From: Galbitalea sp036499165
GTDB taxonomy: Bacteria; Actinomycetota; Actinomycetes; Actinomycetales; Microbacteriaceae
Direction: 5' to 3'
NCBI GenBank assembly: GCA_036499165.1
Contig: DASYEE010000015.1
Coordinates: 1-33,211, forward strand
Length of the DNA stretch: 33,211 nt
A program made the translations under genes and the position numbers. This document shows, piece after piece, positions 31,917 to 33,211 of this stretch. The notes beneath the pieces are model-generated. The model was not told the DNA's origin. It saw nothing but the letters and a program-made list of their open reading frames with translations, and ran no database searches. The stretch's first letter is position 1, and every line of letters starts with the position of its first letter.

Positions 31917-32741
31917 ATGGCGCAACCAAAGACCATTGTCATTACGGGAGCGAGCTCTGGTATCGGGGCAATCGCCGCCAGGGAGCTGTCGAACGCTGGC
32001 TGGGAGGTCGCCGTCGTCGGCCGCAACCCCGAGCGCACGCGCGCCGTCGCCGCTTCGGTCGGTGGCACGCCCTTCCTGGCCGACTACGACCGGCTGGACG
32101 ACGTGCGGGCGCTGGCTGCGGCGCTTCTCGAGCAGTATCCCGTCATCGACGTGCTCGCCAACAATGCCGGCGGCCTCGTCGGCAAGCGCGCGGATACCGT
32201 CGACGGCCACGAGCGCACGTTCCAGCACAACCACCTCGCGCCATTCCTGCTGACGAACCTGCTGCTGAATCGTCTCGCTGCGAGCAACGCCCGGGTGATC
32301 AGCACCTCGAGCGTCGCGAATCGATTCGGCAGGATCAACCTCGATGACCTCGATTCGAGAAAACGGCCATACCTCGGCGGATGGCGCGCGTACGGCACCT
32401 CGAAGGTCGAGACGATCCTGTTCATCCGCGAGCTCGCGCGTCGCACAGGACTCACCGCATACTCGTTCCACCCGGGATCGGTGCGAACCTCTTTCGGCAC
32501 GGACACCGCCGGCGGCAGGTTCGCAATGCGACTCGCGTCGGTGACACAGATCAGCCCGGAGGCCGGCGCGGTGCCGCTCGTGCAGCTCGCGTCCTCCGAG
32601 AGCCTGGATCAGGCGAGCGGCACATACTTCGACCAGCTGAAGCCCAACGGCGCCACCACGGCCCAGGGTAGAAACGACGAACTCGCCGCCGGCCTGTGGG
32701 CCGCCTCCGAGCGAATTGTAGGAATCGCACCCACAACCTGA
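31917..32741 (+). CDS. Short-chain dehydrogenase/reductase (SDR)
   Basis: A 274-residue classical-type SDR. The cofactor loop is TGASSGIG (10-17), NNAG lies at 82-85, the catalytic Ser is in STSSVAN (about 129-135) and the YxxxK pair is Tyr159/Lys163 in AYGTSK. The layout (long insert DLDSRKRPYLGG before the Tyr) resembles retinol-dehydrogenase-like SDRs. The alcohol or ketone substrate is unknown. Starts at 31905 (ATG) and 31908 (GTG) are also in frame; GAGGGG at 31899-31904 is 12 nt from 31917 and abuts 31905, so the exact start is uncertain. Confidence 0.88.
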   Translation: MAQPKTIVITGASSGIGAIAARELSNAGWEVAVVGRNPERTRAVAASVGGTPFLADYDRLDDVRALAAALLEQYPVIDVLANNAGGLVGKRADTVDGHERTFQHNHLAPFLLTNLLLNRLAASNARVISTSSVANRFGRINLDDLDSRKRPYLGGWRAYGTSKVETILFIRELARRTGLTAYSFHPGSVRTSFGTDTAGGRFAMRLASVTQISPEAGAVPLVQLASSESLDQASGTYFDQLKPNGATTAQGRNDELAAGLWAASERIVGIAPTT

Positions 32742-32807
32742 TCTATCCTTGACCGACCAAACGCCGTTCGCGATCTCCGCCGTTCGGTGCGATCACAAGG
32801 GATTCCC

Positions 32808-33211
32808 ATGGCTCGCCGCTCCATCGCAACGACCGCGCCCGTCGGCGCGCTTGCGATCGTCGCCGTGCTCGTTTCCTGCGTGCTGCTGGCCGGCTGCGCA
32901 CAACACGGCGCTAAGGCATCGAGCCCGGCATCCTCGAGCCCGTCCGCGACGAAATCGCCGTCCACTCCAACGCCTCAGCCGACGCCGACGTTCGCGGCGA
33001 AGACGTACACCTGCGAGAGCATCCTTCCGCCTGCAACGCTGGCGGTATTCAAGCAGAAGCAGTCAGCCGGCTTCACGCTCCAGAAGGACTACGTGGAGCG
33101 CGTCCACAACTTCTCCCCCGATCTCGCCCAGTTCTCGGACTGGGGCGGAATCCTCTGCCAGTGGGCCTATCCCGACGCGCAGAACAGCGTCGACTATGGT
33201 TTCTCGCCAAT
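32808..33211 (+). CDS. Putative lipoprotein, 3' end cut by window
   Basis: The N-terminus (MARRSIATTAPVGALAIV) is a signal peptide ending in the lipobox LAGC with the lipidated Cys30, followed by a Ser/Pro/Thr-rich linker and a domain starting about residue 60 (FAAKTYTCESILP). Cysteines at about 63 and 113 may pair. The sequence runs off the right edge after 134 codons, so the fold and role cannot be judged. AAGGGA lies 5 nt before the ATG. It begins 66 nt after the SDR stop. Confidence 0.75.
   Translation, partial: MARRSIATTAPVGALAIVAVLVSCVLLAGCAQHGAKASSPASSSPSATKSPSTPTPQPTPTFAAKTYTCESILPPATLAVFKQKQSAGFTLQKDYVERVHNFSPDLAQFSDWGGILCQWAYPDAQNSVDYGFSP

Overview
The window reads as chromosome of a high-GC actinobacterium, most likely family Microbacteriaceae. 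The strongest clue is the housekeeping gene order on the minus strand, which (read leftward) runs argS, lysA, hom, thrC, thrB, rho, prfA, prmC, sua5, wecA-like, atpI-like, atpB, atpE, atpF, atpH, atpA. This is the order I know from Mycobacterium tuberculosis Rv1292-Rv1308. A small gene at 24871-25200 belongs to a family (DUF7882 type) that I associate with Microbacteriaceae, and a mycothiol-type glycosyltransferase (mshA-like) is present. No insertion sequence, integrase, CRISPR array or phage module is visible.

Layout. 1-6020 (minus): the 5' two thirds of the F1Fo ATP synthase operon, preceded by a small AtpI-like membrane protein, a polyprenyl-phosphate sugar-1-phosphate transferase and the tRNA threonylcarbamoyl-AMP synthase, with short gaps or overlaps. 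6080-9564 (plus): an accessory block of a HAD phosphatase, a DrrA/DrrB-type ABC exporter behind a promoter with a palindromic operator, a 61-nt near-perfect palindrome, and a TetR regulator. This block splits prmC from sua5. 9565-13598 (minus): prmC, prfA and rho, tightly packed; Rho carries a long Asn/Gly/Gln-rich disordered segment. 13723-18505 (minus): lysA-hom-thrC-thrB, the aspartate-family amino-acid operon. 18621-21918 (minus): argS followed by two tandem DUF2993/LmeA-like membrane-anchored proteins. 21965-22714: pdxH and a divergent tRNA-Arg(CCG).

Downstream of the tRNA (22715 to about 24200) lies a lower-GC stretch with two hypothetical genes, then a 5'-truncated alpha/beta-hydrolase remnant, the DUF7882 gene, an ECF sigma factor with an overlapping membrane-anchored partner, a run of plus-strand metabolic genes (NADP-binding oxidoreductase, ureohydrolase, crotonase, FAD disulfide oxidoreductase), the mshA-like glycosyltransferase on the minus strand, a divergent short-chain dehydrogenase, and a lipoprotein cut by the window end.

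Cross-cutting observations: two genes (atpB and the DUF7882 gene) seem to start at CUG behind good Shine-Dalgarno sequences. Several genes have a TANNNT -10 hexamer exactly 6 nt before the ATG and no Shine-Dalgarno, which suggests leaderless mRNAs. Two divergent pairs have overlapping -10 elements on opposite strands. I did not find a clearly novel multi-gene system; the most unusual items are listed as findings.
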